Assembly (NCBI GenBank): GCA_903871865.1
Contig: CAIQIL010000489.1
Coordinates: forward strand, 1-7,893
DNA: 7,893 bases
DNA from: an uncultured Burkholderiales bacterium
GTDB taxonomy: Bacteria; Pseudomonadota; Gammaproteobacteria; Burkholderiales; Burkholderiaceae_C
Direction: 5' to 3'
In this document: positions 1 through 5,966 of the stretch, in pieces
Layout of the letters: each line of letters opens with the position of its first letter
Position numbering within the stretch: the first letter of the stretch is position 1
Position numbers and translations under genes: made by a program
Notes under the pieces: model-generated
Databases searched by the model: none
What the model was told of the DNA's origin: nothing
Seen by the model: only the letters and a program-made list of their open reading frames with translations

Positions 1-1079
1 CGCCTTACCGCATCCCGGTGCTGGAGCGCCTGGCCAGTCAGCCGGGTTGCGAATTGCACGTCGTGTACTGCAGTGGCATCGAGCCGGACCGCGCCTGGCA
101 GTTGCAGCAAGGTGCCTTTGAGGCCACTTACCTGCAGCCGCGCTTCGTGACCTTCCGCGGCCGCTACGTGCACATCAACCCCGATGTGTGGTCAGCCTTG
201 GGCAAGGTGAGACCTGACGTGGTCATCACCACCGGCTTCAATCCGACCCATGTGCTGGCATTTGCCTGGGCGCGCTTGCATGGCAAAGCACATGTGGCCA
301 TGACCGATGGCACCTGGACGTCCGAGCAGCTGCTGAGCGGGGTGCACCGCTTGCTGCGGCGTGTGGTCTATGCCGGCAGTGGCGCCTTCATCGGTGCCAG
401 CGAAGGCTCGATGGCGCTGTACCGCTCCTACGGACTGCCCAATGCGCGTTTGTTCAAGTCCCACCTGTGCGCCAACAACGCCGCCTTCCTGTCGATGCCG
501 CCTGTGCCGCGTGTCCACGACCTGCTGGTGGCTGGCCGCATCGTTGCTGGCAAGAACCCGCTGTTTGCCTTGGCGGTGGCGGAACGCCTCGCCCAACGCA
601 TGCAGCGCCCCGTGCGCCTGGCTTTCCTGGGCTCGGGCGAGATGGAAGCCGAAGTCCGCGCAGCTGCGGCGAGGTTGCCGCCTGAACAGGTGCAGGTGGA
701 TTTCCTGGGTTTCGCGCAGCAAGACAGCCTGCCTGCGCATTACGCGCGAGTTCGCGTCCTGCTGTTCCCCACCGCCATGGACACCTGGGGCGTGGTGGCC
801 AACGAGGCCTGTGCTGCCGGCGTGCCCGTCATCGTCACCCCGGAGGCTGGCGTCGCTGGCGATCTGGTCATCGACGGTGTCAACGGCCGTGTCTTGCCCA
901 TGGATGTGGAGGCTTGGGCGCAGGCCAGCGAGCAGCTGTTGTGCGATGAGGCGCTTCATGCGCAGATGTCGCAAGCTGCCAGGCAACGGGTTGCTGCCTA
1001 CAACTTCGATGCCGCGGCCCAGGGCATCTGGCAGGCTGTGCTGAAGGCCATGCCGGCGGCCGCGGGGCCTGCCCGGTGA
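1..1079 (+). CDS. Glycosyltransferase family 4-type protein (5' end outside window)
   Basis: Likely transfers a sugar from a nucleotide-sugar donor to a lipid-linked exopolysaccharide intermediate at the cytoplasmic face of the inner membrane. The open frame runs off the left edge: codons from base 3 read PYRIPVLERL, a typical conserved N-terminal stretch of these enzymes, so the GTG at base 18 is internal and only a few residues are missing. Numbering from that GTG, an N-terminal Rossmann-like half includes RPDVVITTGFNP (66-76). The C-terminal GT-B half starts at LLVAGRIVAGKN (169-180), whose Arg173 and Lys179 fit the donor-phosphate pair. It continues with LAFLGSG (201-207) and DTWGVVANEACAAGVPVIV (255-273), a D-x7-E form of the family's E-x7-E motif. 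No membrane segment is evident. Its stop overlaps the next gene's start (GTGA), which points to one operon. Family is clear; sugar and acceptor specificity cannot be told. Confidence 0.9.
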   Translation, partial: PYRIPVLERLASQPGCELHVVYCSGIEPDRAWQLQQGAFEATYLQPRFVTFRGRYVHINPDVWSALGKVRPDVVITTGFNPTHVLAFAWARLHGKAHVAMTDGTWTSEQLLSGVHRLLRRVVYAGSGAFIGASEGSMALYRSYGLPNARLFKSHLCANNAAFLSMPPVPRVHDLLVAGRIVAGKNPLFALAVAERLAQRMQRPVRLAFLGSGEMEAEVRAAAARLPPEQVQVDFLGFAQQDSLPAHYARVRVLLFPTAMDTWGVVANEACAAGVPVIVTPEAGVAGDLVIDGVNGRVLPMDVEAWAQASEQLLCDEALHAQMSQAARQRVAAYNFDAAAQGIWQAVLKAMPAAAGPAR

Positions 1080-2245
1080 GCGCCCCACTGCGTGTCCTGC
1101 TGGTGCACAACGCCTACCAGCAACGAGGGGGTGAGGACTCGGTGGTGGCCTCGGAGGTCGCGCTGCTGCAGGCCCACGGCCATGCTGTGGACACCTACCT
1201 GCGTCACAACGACGACGTGCCCGGCGTGTCGAAGTTGTCGCTGGCCGCGCAGGCGCTGTGGTCGCGCCAGTCGGCCGATGCCATCCGCCAGCGCATCGCT
1301 GACTTTCGCCCTGACGTGGTCCATGTCCACAACACCTTGCCCTTGATCTCGCCCTCGGTGTTCTGGGCCGCGCGGCGCGCAGGCGTGCCCGTGGTGCAGA
1401 CCCTGCACAACTTCCGCATGATGTGCCCGCAGGCCATGTTCCTGCGCGACGGCAAAACCTGCGAGGACTGCCTGGGACGCGTGCCCTGGCGTGGCGTGGT
1501 ACGCGGCTGCTACCGCCACTCGGTGCCCCAGACGGCCGTGGTGGCTGCCACGGTGATGCTGCACCGCGGCCTGGGCACCTATGACCGGGCCATCACCCGT
1601 TTCATCGCGCTCAGCGAGTTTTCGCGCGGCAAATTCATCGAAGGTGGCTTGGCGCCTGAGCGCGTCATCATCAAGCCCAATTTCGTGGAAGACGCTGGTG
1701 ATGGCCTGACCGAAGGTCGTCATGGCGGCCTGTTCGTGGGCAGGCTGTCCGACGAAAAGGGCGTGGGCGTGCTGCTCGATGCCCTGCGCTTGCAGACCGC
1801 AGATGTCGAGGTCATCGGCGAGGGCGAGTGGTCGCCGCAGGCGAAGGCGCAGTTGGGCGCGTGCGCGCCGGGCTTTCTGCCCGTTGAGCAGATCCTGGCG
1901 CGCATGAAGCGGGCGTCTTACCTGCTGCTGCCCAGCCTGTGCGGCGAAAACTTCCCGCGCACGCTGGCCGAGGCCTACTGCTGCGGGCTGCCGGTGATCG
2001 CCAGCCGCATCGGCGCACTGGCCGAGCTGGTAGAAGACGGTGTGACCGGACTGCTGTTCGAGACCGGCAATGCCCGGGACTTGGCCGACAAACTCGCTTG
2101 GGCTGAGGCCCACCCGGCACAGATGCTGGCCATGGGCCGCACCGCGCGGGCGCGCTACGAAGCGCTGTACTCCCCCGAGACCAACCTCCAGCGCCTCATC
2201 GCCATCTACGACGAGGCGAGACAGGCGCTGGCCCGGGAGCGCTGA
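1076..2245 (+). CDS. Glycosyltransferase family 4-type protein with a four-cysteine insert
   Basis: A 389-residue GT-B glycosyltransferase, probably acting in the same polysaccharide pathway as the gene before it. The start is GTG at 1076, giving a 4-base GTGA overlap with the upstream stop; no strong Shine-Dalgarno is seen, so translational coupling is likely. N-terminal half: VLLVHNAYQQRGGEDSVV (7-24), a glycine-rich loop typical of the family, and DVVHVHNTLP (80-89). A cysteine cluster, Cys117-x11-Cys129-x2-Cys132-x12-Cys145, follows HNFRMM and may bind a metal. The C-terminal half has GLFVGRLSDEKGV (218-230) with the donor-phosphate Arg and Lys. A full E-x7-E motif (Glu291 and Glu299) sits in GENFPRTLAEAYCCGLPVIAS. 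Length fits a complete enzyme. Donor and acceptor are unknown. The gene ends 12 bases from the convergent epsG stop, so it is the last of its transcription unit. Confidence 0.93.
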   Translation: MSAPLRVLLVHNAYQQRGGEDSVVASEVALLQAHGHAVDTYLRHNDDVPGVSKLSLAAQALWSRQSADAIRQRIADFRPDVVHVHNTLPLISPSVFWAARRAGVPVVQTLHNFRMMCPQAMFLRDGKTCEDCLGRVPWRGVVRGCYRHSVPQTAVVAATVMLHRGLGTYDRAITRFIALSEFSRGKFIEGGLAPERVIIKPNFVEDAGDGLTEGRHGGLFVGRLSDEKGVGVLLDALRLQTADVEVIGEGEWSPQAKAQLGACAPGFLPVEQILARMKRASYLLLPSLCGENFPRTLAEAYCCGLPVIASRIGALAELVEDGVTGLLFETGNARDLADKLAWAEAHPAQMLAMGRTARARYEALYSPETNLQRLIAIYDEARQALARER

Positions 2246-2261
2246 GCCCGGACCAGCTCAG
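2242..2261. terminator. Short inverted repeat across two convergent stop codons
   Basis: CTGAGC (2242-2247) is followed by an 8-base loop and its exact reverse complement GCTCAG (2256-2261). The stop codons of the glycosyltransferase (TGA, 2243-2245) and of epsG (TCA on this strand, 2258-2260) lie in the two arms. It could act as a weak bidirectional terminator. The stem is only 6 bp and there is no T-run on either side, so it is not a classical intrinsic terminator. Part of the symmetry arises simply because both genes use TGA. Confidence 0.3.
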
Positions 2262-3181
2262 AACTCGTTCATGACCGAGCCGACCAGCTTGGTCGGACCC
2301 ATGCTCACGGTGTTGAGCAGGTCTTGCATGGCGTACATGCGGCTCTTGTTCTGACGGGCGATGACGACGGCGGCACCGCAGCGCGCCGAGATCACGGCAT
2401 AGTCCGAACCCAGTGCGGCGGCAGGGGTGTCAACGATGACCTGGTCGAACTTGGTCAACAGCTCGCGGATCAACAGGCCAAAGGCCGGACGCTCCAGCAA
2501 CTCCAGCGGGTTGGGCGGCGTCGGGCCCACCGGCAGCACGAACAGGCTGGGCAGTTCCTTGATGGGGCAGACCACGTTGCCTGCGGCGCGGCCCGACAGG
2601 ATGGACGACAACCCCACGCTCTTGCCTTGCAGCCCGAAGATCTCGTGCAGGCGCGGATTGCGCATGTCGGCATCGATCAGCAGGGTGCGGCCCGACAGCT
2701 GCGAGAACGCGGCGGCCAGGTTGGCTGCGAAGTAGGTTTTGCCATCGCCGCTGTCCGGGCTGACCACAGCCAGGGCGCTGCGCGGACCGTTGTCCGAGTA
2801 CATGCGCATGATCATGTGGCTGCGCATGGTGCGGAAGGCTTCGGCCTGTTCCGAGAAGGGCTTGGTGGCCACGACCAGTTCGGCCGGCAGGCGCGAGGTC
2901 TGCTCGGCGGCGTAAGGGTAGTGGAATTGCTGTGCCAGTGCCCACAGCACATCGTCGCTGTTGGCCAGACCCAGGGCCACGGCGGCCTCGCCGAAGCGCA
3001 CGCTGTGGGCCTTTTGATACTCCAGGATCTGCTGGATCTGCTCGGCCGACAGGTTGTTGGCCTGGCTGATGATTTCGCCGATGGAGCGGTCGTGCGTGAC
3101 CTGCTGTGTTTCGGGGAAAGCGGAATCGCGCGCGTCGATGGACGAAGGCTGGAAGGAAGGGTGTGTGCTCGACATCATCAT
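2258..3181 (-). CDS. epsG: EpsG-type chain-length determinant ATPase/tyrosine kinase with MshEN-like N-terminus
   Basis: Cytoplasmic partner of EpsF. The family is thought to be the bacterial tyrosine-kinase half of the exopolysaccharide chain-length regulator. 307 residues. Residues 33-85 form two 24-residue repeats resembling the MshEN/GspE N-terminal domain. Then come the E-x2-R-x2-R oligomerisation motif (Glu114, Arg117, Arg120), Walker A SPDSGDGKT (141-149), Walker A' TLLIDADMR (166-174), the signature segments GLSSILSG (190-197) and NPLELL (224-229), and Walker B QVIVDTP (247-253). The protein ends in NEF and has no tyrosine-rich tail, so classical tail autophosphorylation is unlikely. 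Three consecutive ATG codons (3181, 3178, 3175) could start it. The first overlaps the epsF stop by 4 bases (ATGA) and is used here; GGAG lies 3 bases upstream of it and 6 upstream of the second. Co-translation with epsF is expected. The family is clear; kinase activity is inferred. Confidence 0.93.
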   Translation of the reverse strand: MMMSSTHPSFQPSSIDARDSAFPETQQVTHDRSIGEIISQANNLSAEQIQQILEYQKAHSVRFGEAAVALGLANSDDVLWALAQQFHYPYAAEQTSRLPAELVVATKPFSEQAEAFRTMRSHMIMRMYSDNGPRSALAVVSPDSGDGKTYFAANLAAAFSQLSGRTLLIDADMRNPRLHEIFGLQGKSVGLSSILSGRAAGNVVCPIKELPSLFVLPVGPTPPNPLELLERPAFGLLIRELLTKFDQVIVDTPAAALGSDYAVISARCGAAVVIARQNKSRMYAMQDLLNTVSMGPTKLVGSVMNEF

Positions 3182-4641
3182 GCGCTCCGGCCGGCTTCCA
3201 GGGCATTGCCCCCCATGGCGGAGCCTTGCAGTGCCAGGTTGGAGGGCAGGCCCTTGCGGCCTGTGGCGACGCGCAGACGGTGCATCCAGCCGCGTGCATT
3301 CGGTGAGGGCATGACGCCGACGATGGGCAAGCCGGTGCCTTGCAGCAAGTCCTGTGGCCCACGGATGCGGCGGTCGAACAATTCCACGCCCAGTGCACCC
3401 AGGATGCCCAGCAACGCGCCAATGGATGTGGACAGTGCCAGCGCCAGGGTCAACTTGGGGAAGACGTGGCGGCTGGGTTCCGTGGCCGGGCTGATGATGA
3501 CGATGTTGTTCTGCGTGTTGTTGCTCTCCAGTCCCATCTGGCTGAGTCGCGCCTGGATGGCGTCGTAGACCTTCTGGGCACTGTCCACTTCACGCTCCAG
3601 CACCGCCAACTCGTTGCGTGCGTCTTTCAACTGCAGCACCTTGTTGCGTTGTTCGTCGTAAGCGACGCGGGCGGCGGCTGAGCGCGACGAGGTGATGTTG
3701 TCGTTGATGCTCAGGCTCTTGGTCAGCTTGTTGGTTTCAACGCGCAGGCGGTCTCGCAGGCTGCTCAGGTTGGCCTTGGCCTCGATCACTTGCGGGTGGG
3801 CATCGCCAAAGCGGGACTGCATTTCTTCGAGCTTGGCTTCATAGCGAGAGATGTCCGATTTCAGCGAGGTGATCAGCGAGTTGTTGAGCACGTCCTGCAT
3901 CTGATCGGCGCTCTTGTTGGCCGTGGCCGAGCGCACGCTGGTGTCTGCCTGAGCGGCCCGCAGCGCCACGATTTGCGAGGACAGGTCGTTGAGGCGGGCG
4001 CTCTCTGCGTCCAGGCGCTCGTCGGTGGCAACGATGCCGCGGGATTTTTGGGCCTGGGCCAGCTTGACCTGTGCGGCCTCGAGTTTGTCTCGGGCGAGTT
4101 TGGCGCGCTCTTCGAAGAAAGAGTAGTACTGGCGTGCCGGGTCCACGCGGAACTGGACGCTGGAGTCCATGTAGGCCTTGGCGAAGGCGTTGGCCAAGAC
4201 GGCCGCGAACTTCGGGTCCACCGAGGTGTAGTTGATGTCGATGATGTTGGATTCGCGCGAGGGCTTGACGTCCAGGCTCTGGCCAATGAACTCACCGACC
4301 CATGTCAGGTAGTCGCCCTTGCCCTTCGTGGCTTTCAGCCATTGCGCACGCACATCGTCGTTGTTGTCCATCCCGATCTGTCGGGCCACGCGGGTGGCCA
4401 GTGCGGGGCTCGTGATGATGTCGATCTGGGTGGCCATGAGCGTGGCGGATTGCAGCCCGACGTTGCCAGCCATCCCGGCCACCGGGTCGGGCTTGAGGTC
4501 CACCATGACCGAGGCAGTGGCTTTGTAACTCTTGGGCAGCCAAAGGCAGATGCCCATGGTGACGATCACGAGCAAGCCCATCACGCTGAGGGCGAGCAGC
4601 CAGCGTGCGCGAAGGATTCTGAAAAACTGGTCAAACGTCAT
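3178..4641 (-). CDS. epsF: EpsF-type chain-length determinant (Wzz/Wzc-like polysaccharide co-polymerase)
   Basis: Inner-membrane protein that controls exopolysaccharide chain length and links the polymerase to the EpsG kinase. 487 residues from ATG at 4641. A GTG three codons upstream (4650) keeps the frame open but overlaps the Shine-Dalgarno AGGAG, so it is rejected. Order of parts: a short cytoplasmic N-terminus (MTFDQFFRILRARW), first membrane segment about 14-34, and a Wzz-like periplasmic domain beginning YKATASVMVDLKPDP. Next are long coiled-coil helices (about 170-370, rich in Ala, Lys, Glu, Gln). The proline-containing PATEPSRHVFPKL motif (385-397) leads into a second membrane segment about 399-419. 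The cytoplasmic tail DRRIRGPQDLLQGTGLPIVG (423-442) is typical of co-polymerases that pair with a separate kinase. The gene overlaps epsG by 4 bases and lies 141 bases after epsD. It fits the methanolan-type EpsF family. Confidence 0.94.
   Translation of the reverse strand: MTFDQFFRILRARWLLALSVMGLLVIVTMGICLWLPKSYKATASVMVDLKPDPVAGMAGNVGLQSATLMATQIDIITSPALATRVARQIGMDNNDDVRAQWLKATKGKGDYLTWVGEFIGQSLDVKPSRESNIIDINYTSVDPKFAAVLANAFAKAYMDSSVQFRVDPARQYYSFFEERAKLARDKLEAAQVKLAQAQKSRGIVATDERLDAESARLNDLSSQIVALRAAQADTSVRSATANKSADQMQDVLNNSLITSLKSDISRYEAKLEEMQSRFGDAHPQVIEAKANLSSLRDRLRVETNKLTKSLSINDNITSSRSAAARVAYDEQRNKVLQLKDARNELAVLEREVDSAQKVYDAIQARLSQMGLESNNTQNNIVIISPATEPSRHVFPKLTLALALSTSIGALLGILGALGVELFDRRIRGPQDLLQGTGLPIVGVMPSPNARGWMHRLRVATGRKGLPSNLALQGSAMGGNALEAGRSA
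3185..3188 (-). promoter_or_regulatory. Shine-Dalgarno GGAG for epsG, inside the end of epsF
   Basis: The minus strand reads GGAG 3 bases before the first of three tandem ATGs, 6 before the second and 9 before the third. Spacing favours the second or third ATG, while the 4-base overlap with the epsF stop favours the first by coupling. The choice changes the protein by at most two methionines. Confidence 0.55.
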
Positions 4642-4782
4642 GCATTCCACTCCTGCGATGTGCCCGTCGCGGTCGGGGCCCGTTCAGCCTGGGCAAGGCC
4701 ATCCCCATGAACCTGGGCTGACGTGGCTCGGACAGCACGCCCAGCCCCGCATGTTCACGGGGATATCGGCGAGTTTGCCGAA
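4642..4782 (-). other. epsD-epsF intergenic region; no epsE
   Basis: This 141-base gap holds the epsF ribosome-binding site and several weak dyads: CCCCG-N8-CGGGG (4745-4762), 20 bases after the epsD stop and without a T-run, and TCAGCC/GGCTGA arms at 4684-4689 and 4716-4721. A 7-base direct repeat CCTGGGC occurs at 4688 and 4712. On the minus strand the frame continuing from epsD stays open past its stop but has no convincing start and no resemblance to a polysaccharide exporter. No clear promoter was seen. The hairpins could attenuate or stabilise the message; that is inference. Confidence 0.4.
4650..4654 (-). promoter_or_regulatory. Shine-Dalgarno AGGAG that decides the epsF start
   Basis: The minus strand reads AGGAG, then 8 bases, then ATG at 4641. 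The alternative GTG at 4650 uses the last G of this very site as its first base, so it cannot be served by it. This supports the ATG at 4641. Confidence 0.75.
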
Positions 4783-5808
4783 TTACTTCAGGCCAGACAG
4801 ACCCTTGGTGACGGCCGCGGCGTCCAGGGCCGTGCTGGCACCTTCGGCAGGGGCCGACGGGGCGATCGGGGCCATGGCCGAGACGGCGCTGGCGGCATCG
4901 GCACCCGAAGCGCCCGAGGTGGCACCCGAGGCAGCCTTCTCGGCGAACTTGCCGATGTACTCGATCTTGGCGGCCGTGCGCATGTCCTTCATCGCCTTTT
5001 GGGCGAATTCGCGACGGCGCTCGACGGTCAGGTACTGCTCGATGGCGGGCTTGGCCTGGTCGAAGGTGACGGGCTGGTCCTTGCTGGCGATGACCAACAG
5101 GGCCTTGAAGCCGTCCTTGGCGGTCAGGAACAGGGCTTCACCGTTGCCCACCTTGGAGAGGGGCTCGATGATGGGCATGGGCAGGCCCTCGGCGCCCTGG
5201 GTCACCTGGTTGGTGGTGAACTTCAGGCCGGCAGCCTGGATGGCCTGGGCGTACTCTGTCGGGGTGTGCACGGTCTTGAGCTTGTCGATAAGGGCTTTGG
5301 ACTGCTCGGGTTTGGCGGGCACGGTGAACTCTTGCAGCGCATACACCTTGCGCTGCGAGAACAGGGCGGGCTTGGCGTCGAAGTACTTGCGGATTTCATC
5401 GCCGGTGGGCGGGGTGGTGCCGGCCACCGAGGCCTTCTCGATGTAGGTGCGCGCCAGGATGTTGCGGCGGGTGGCTTCCAGGATTGCCAGCACCTGCGGG
5501 TCGCGGTCGAGCTTTTGCTCTTCGGCTTTGGCCACGGCCAGTTGCTGATCGATCAGGCCTTCCAGAACCTGGCGGCCGGCGGCGTCGGCCTGCTCGGGGC
5601 GCAGGCCTTGCTGGCGCTCCAGCACTTGGTTGATCTGGTGGACGGTGATTTCGGAGCCATTGACGCGGGCAGCTGCCTGGCTGGCCTTGCCTTCGGACTT
5701 GGACTTGTCGCCGCAACCAGCGGCCAGGGTGGCGGCCACGACCACTGGCAGCAGGGCCAGGAGGCGCAGGGCGCGGGGTTGGGCAAGGGCGTGCAGGCGG
5801 TGTTGCAT
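4783..5808 (-). CDS. epsD: EpsD-family peptidyl-prolyl cis-trans isomerase-like lipoprotein
   Basis: Periplasmic SurA/parvulin-like lipoprotein of the EpsD family, which occurs in exopolysaccharide loci and probably helps fold or assemble export components. 341 residues. Signal: an Arg-containing n-region, hydrophobic LRLLALLPVVVAATLAAG and Cys32 as the likely lipidated residue. The -3 residue is Ala, with Leu at -4, so the lipobox is slightly off consensus; Gly33 at +2 does not signal inner-membrane retention. The mature part has a SurA-N-like helical region (about 47-145; ARVNGSEITVHQINQVLERQ is typical) and a parvulin-like region (about 153-260) that lacks the usual active-site histidine pattern. 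An Ala/Ser-rich low-complexity tail (about 289-331) follows. The only in-frame start is ATG at 5808, because a TGA lies shortly upstream; its Shine-Dalgarno is poor. It lies upstream of epsF in the same direction and is preceded by a 157-base gap that may hold its promoter. Confidence 0.88.
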   Translation of the reverse strand: MQHRLHALAQPRALRLLALLPVVVAATLAAGCGDKSKSEGKASQAAARVNGSEITVHQINQVLERQQGLRPEQADAAGRQVLEGLIDQQLAVAKAEEQKLDRDPQVLAILEATRRNILARTYIEKASVAGTTPPTGDEIRKYFDAKPALFSQRKVYALQEFTVPAKPEQSKALIDKLKTVHTPTEYAQAIQAAGLKFTTNQVTQGAEGLPMPIIEPLSKVGNGEALFLTAKDGFKALLVIASKDQPVTFDQAKPAIEQYLTVERRREFAQKAMKDMRTAAKIEYIGKFAEKAASGATSGASGADAASAVSAMAPIAPSAPAEGASTALDAAAVTKGLSGLK

Positions 5809-5848
5809 GGTCGGGTGTGAGGAGGTTGGTCAGTGGGGGTGCACAGGT

Positions 5849-5862
5849 GCCGATCGATCGGC
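5849..5862. promoter_or_regulatory. 14-bp perfect palindrome upstream of epsD
   Basis: GCCGATCGATCGGC is its own reverse complement and lies 41-54 bases before the epsD ATG. Flanking CACAG (5842-5846) and CTGTG (5863-5867) extend the symmetry after a 2-base bulge. It could be an operator for a dimeric regulator or a hairpin in the 5' leader of the epsD message. No known regulator consensus was recognised. Confidence 0.4.
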
Positions 5863-5914
5863 CTGTGTGCGAGATTCAGAAAGCGCCCATGAAGTTCCCG
5901 CAGGACACACATGG

Positions 5915-5930
5915 ACACTCAAACGAGTGT
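5915..5930. terminator. ACACTC/GAGTGT hairpin after rrtA
   Basis: ACACTC, a 4-base loop AAAC and GAGTGT form a perfect 6-bp stem, beginning 36 bases past the rrtA stop on the minus strand. No T-run follows, so if it ends transcription it does so weakly. As a spaced dyad (6-4-6) it could equally be a regulator site in front of epsD. Confidence 0.3.
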
Positions 5931-5966
5931 ACGGAGCGCAGATGTCAGCTCATGCGACGTTGTCGT

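Larger units (their letters stand above)
5809..5966 (-). promoter_or_regulatory. rrtA-epsD intergenic region, possible epsD control region
   Basis: 158 bases between the rhombosortase stop and the epsD start. It contains two clear dyads, listed separately. This is the only place in the minus-strand block with room for a promoter at the head of the eps genes. I could not pick a convincing -35/-10 pair or a sigma-54 site by eye, so promoter function is inferred from position and dyads only. Confidence 0.35.

Noticed and set aside
18..1079. GTG at 18 as the true start of the first glycosyltransferase
   Set aside because: Codons upstream to the window edge read PYRIP, a conserved part of the family's N-terminus, so the gene begins outside the window.
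998..2113. Minus-strand open frame (371 codons) opposite the second glycosyltransferase
   Set aside because: His/Gln/Arg-rich composition and no motifs, while the opposite strand has full GT-B motifs.
2324..3568. Long + strand open frame (414 codons) opposite epsG and epsF
   Set aside because: Its translation is Arg/Gly/His/Gln-rich with no recognisable fold and is antisense to two well-supported genes; it is a GC-codon shadow.
4745..4762. CCCCG-N8-CGGGG as an intrinsic terminator after epsD
   Set aside because: The stem is only 5 bp and no T-run follows on the minus strand; recorded only as part of the intergenic description.
4642..4782. A small gene or epsE remnant in the epsD-epsF gap
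   Set aside because: The frame past the epsD stop is open but Arg/Pro-rich, has no well-spaced ribosome-binding site and shows no exporter motif.
4723..5820. Long + strand open frame (365 codons) opposite epsD
   Set aside because: Gly/Leu/His-rich antisense shadow of a lipoprotein gene with a clear signal and family match.
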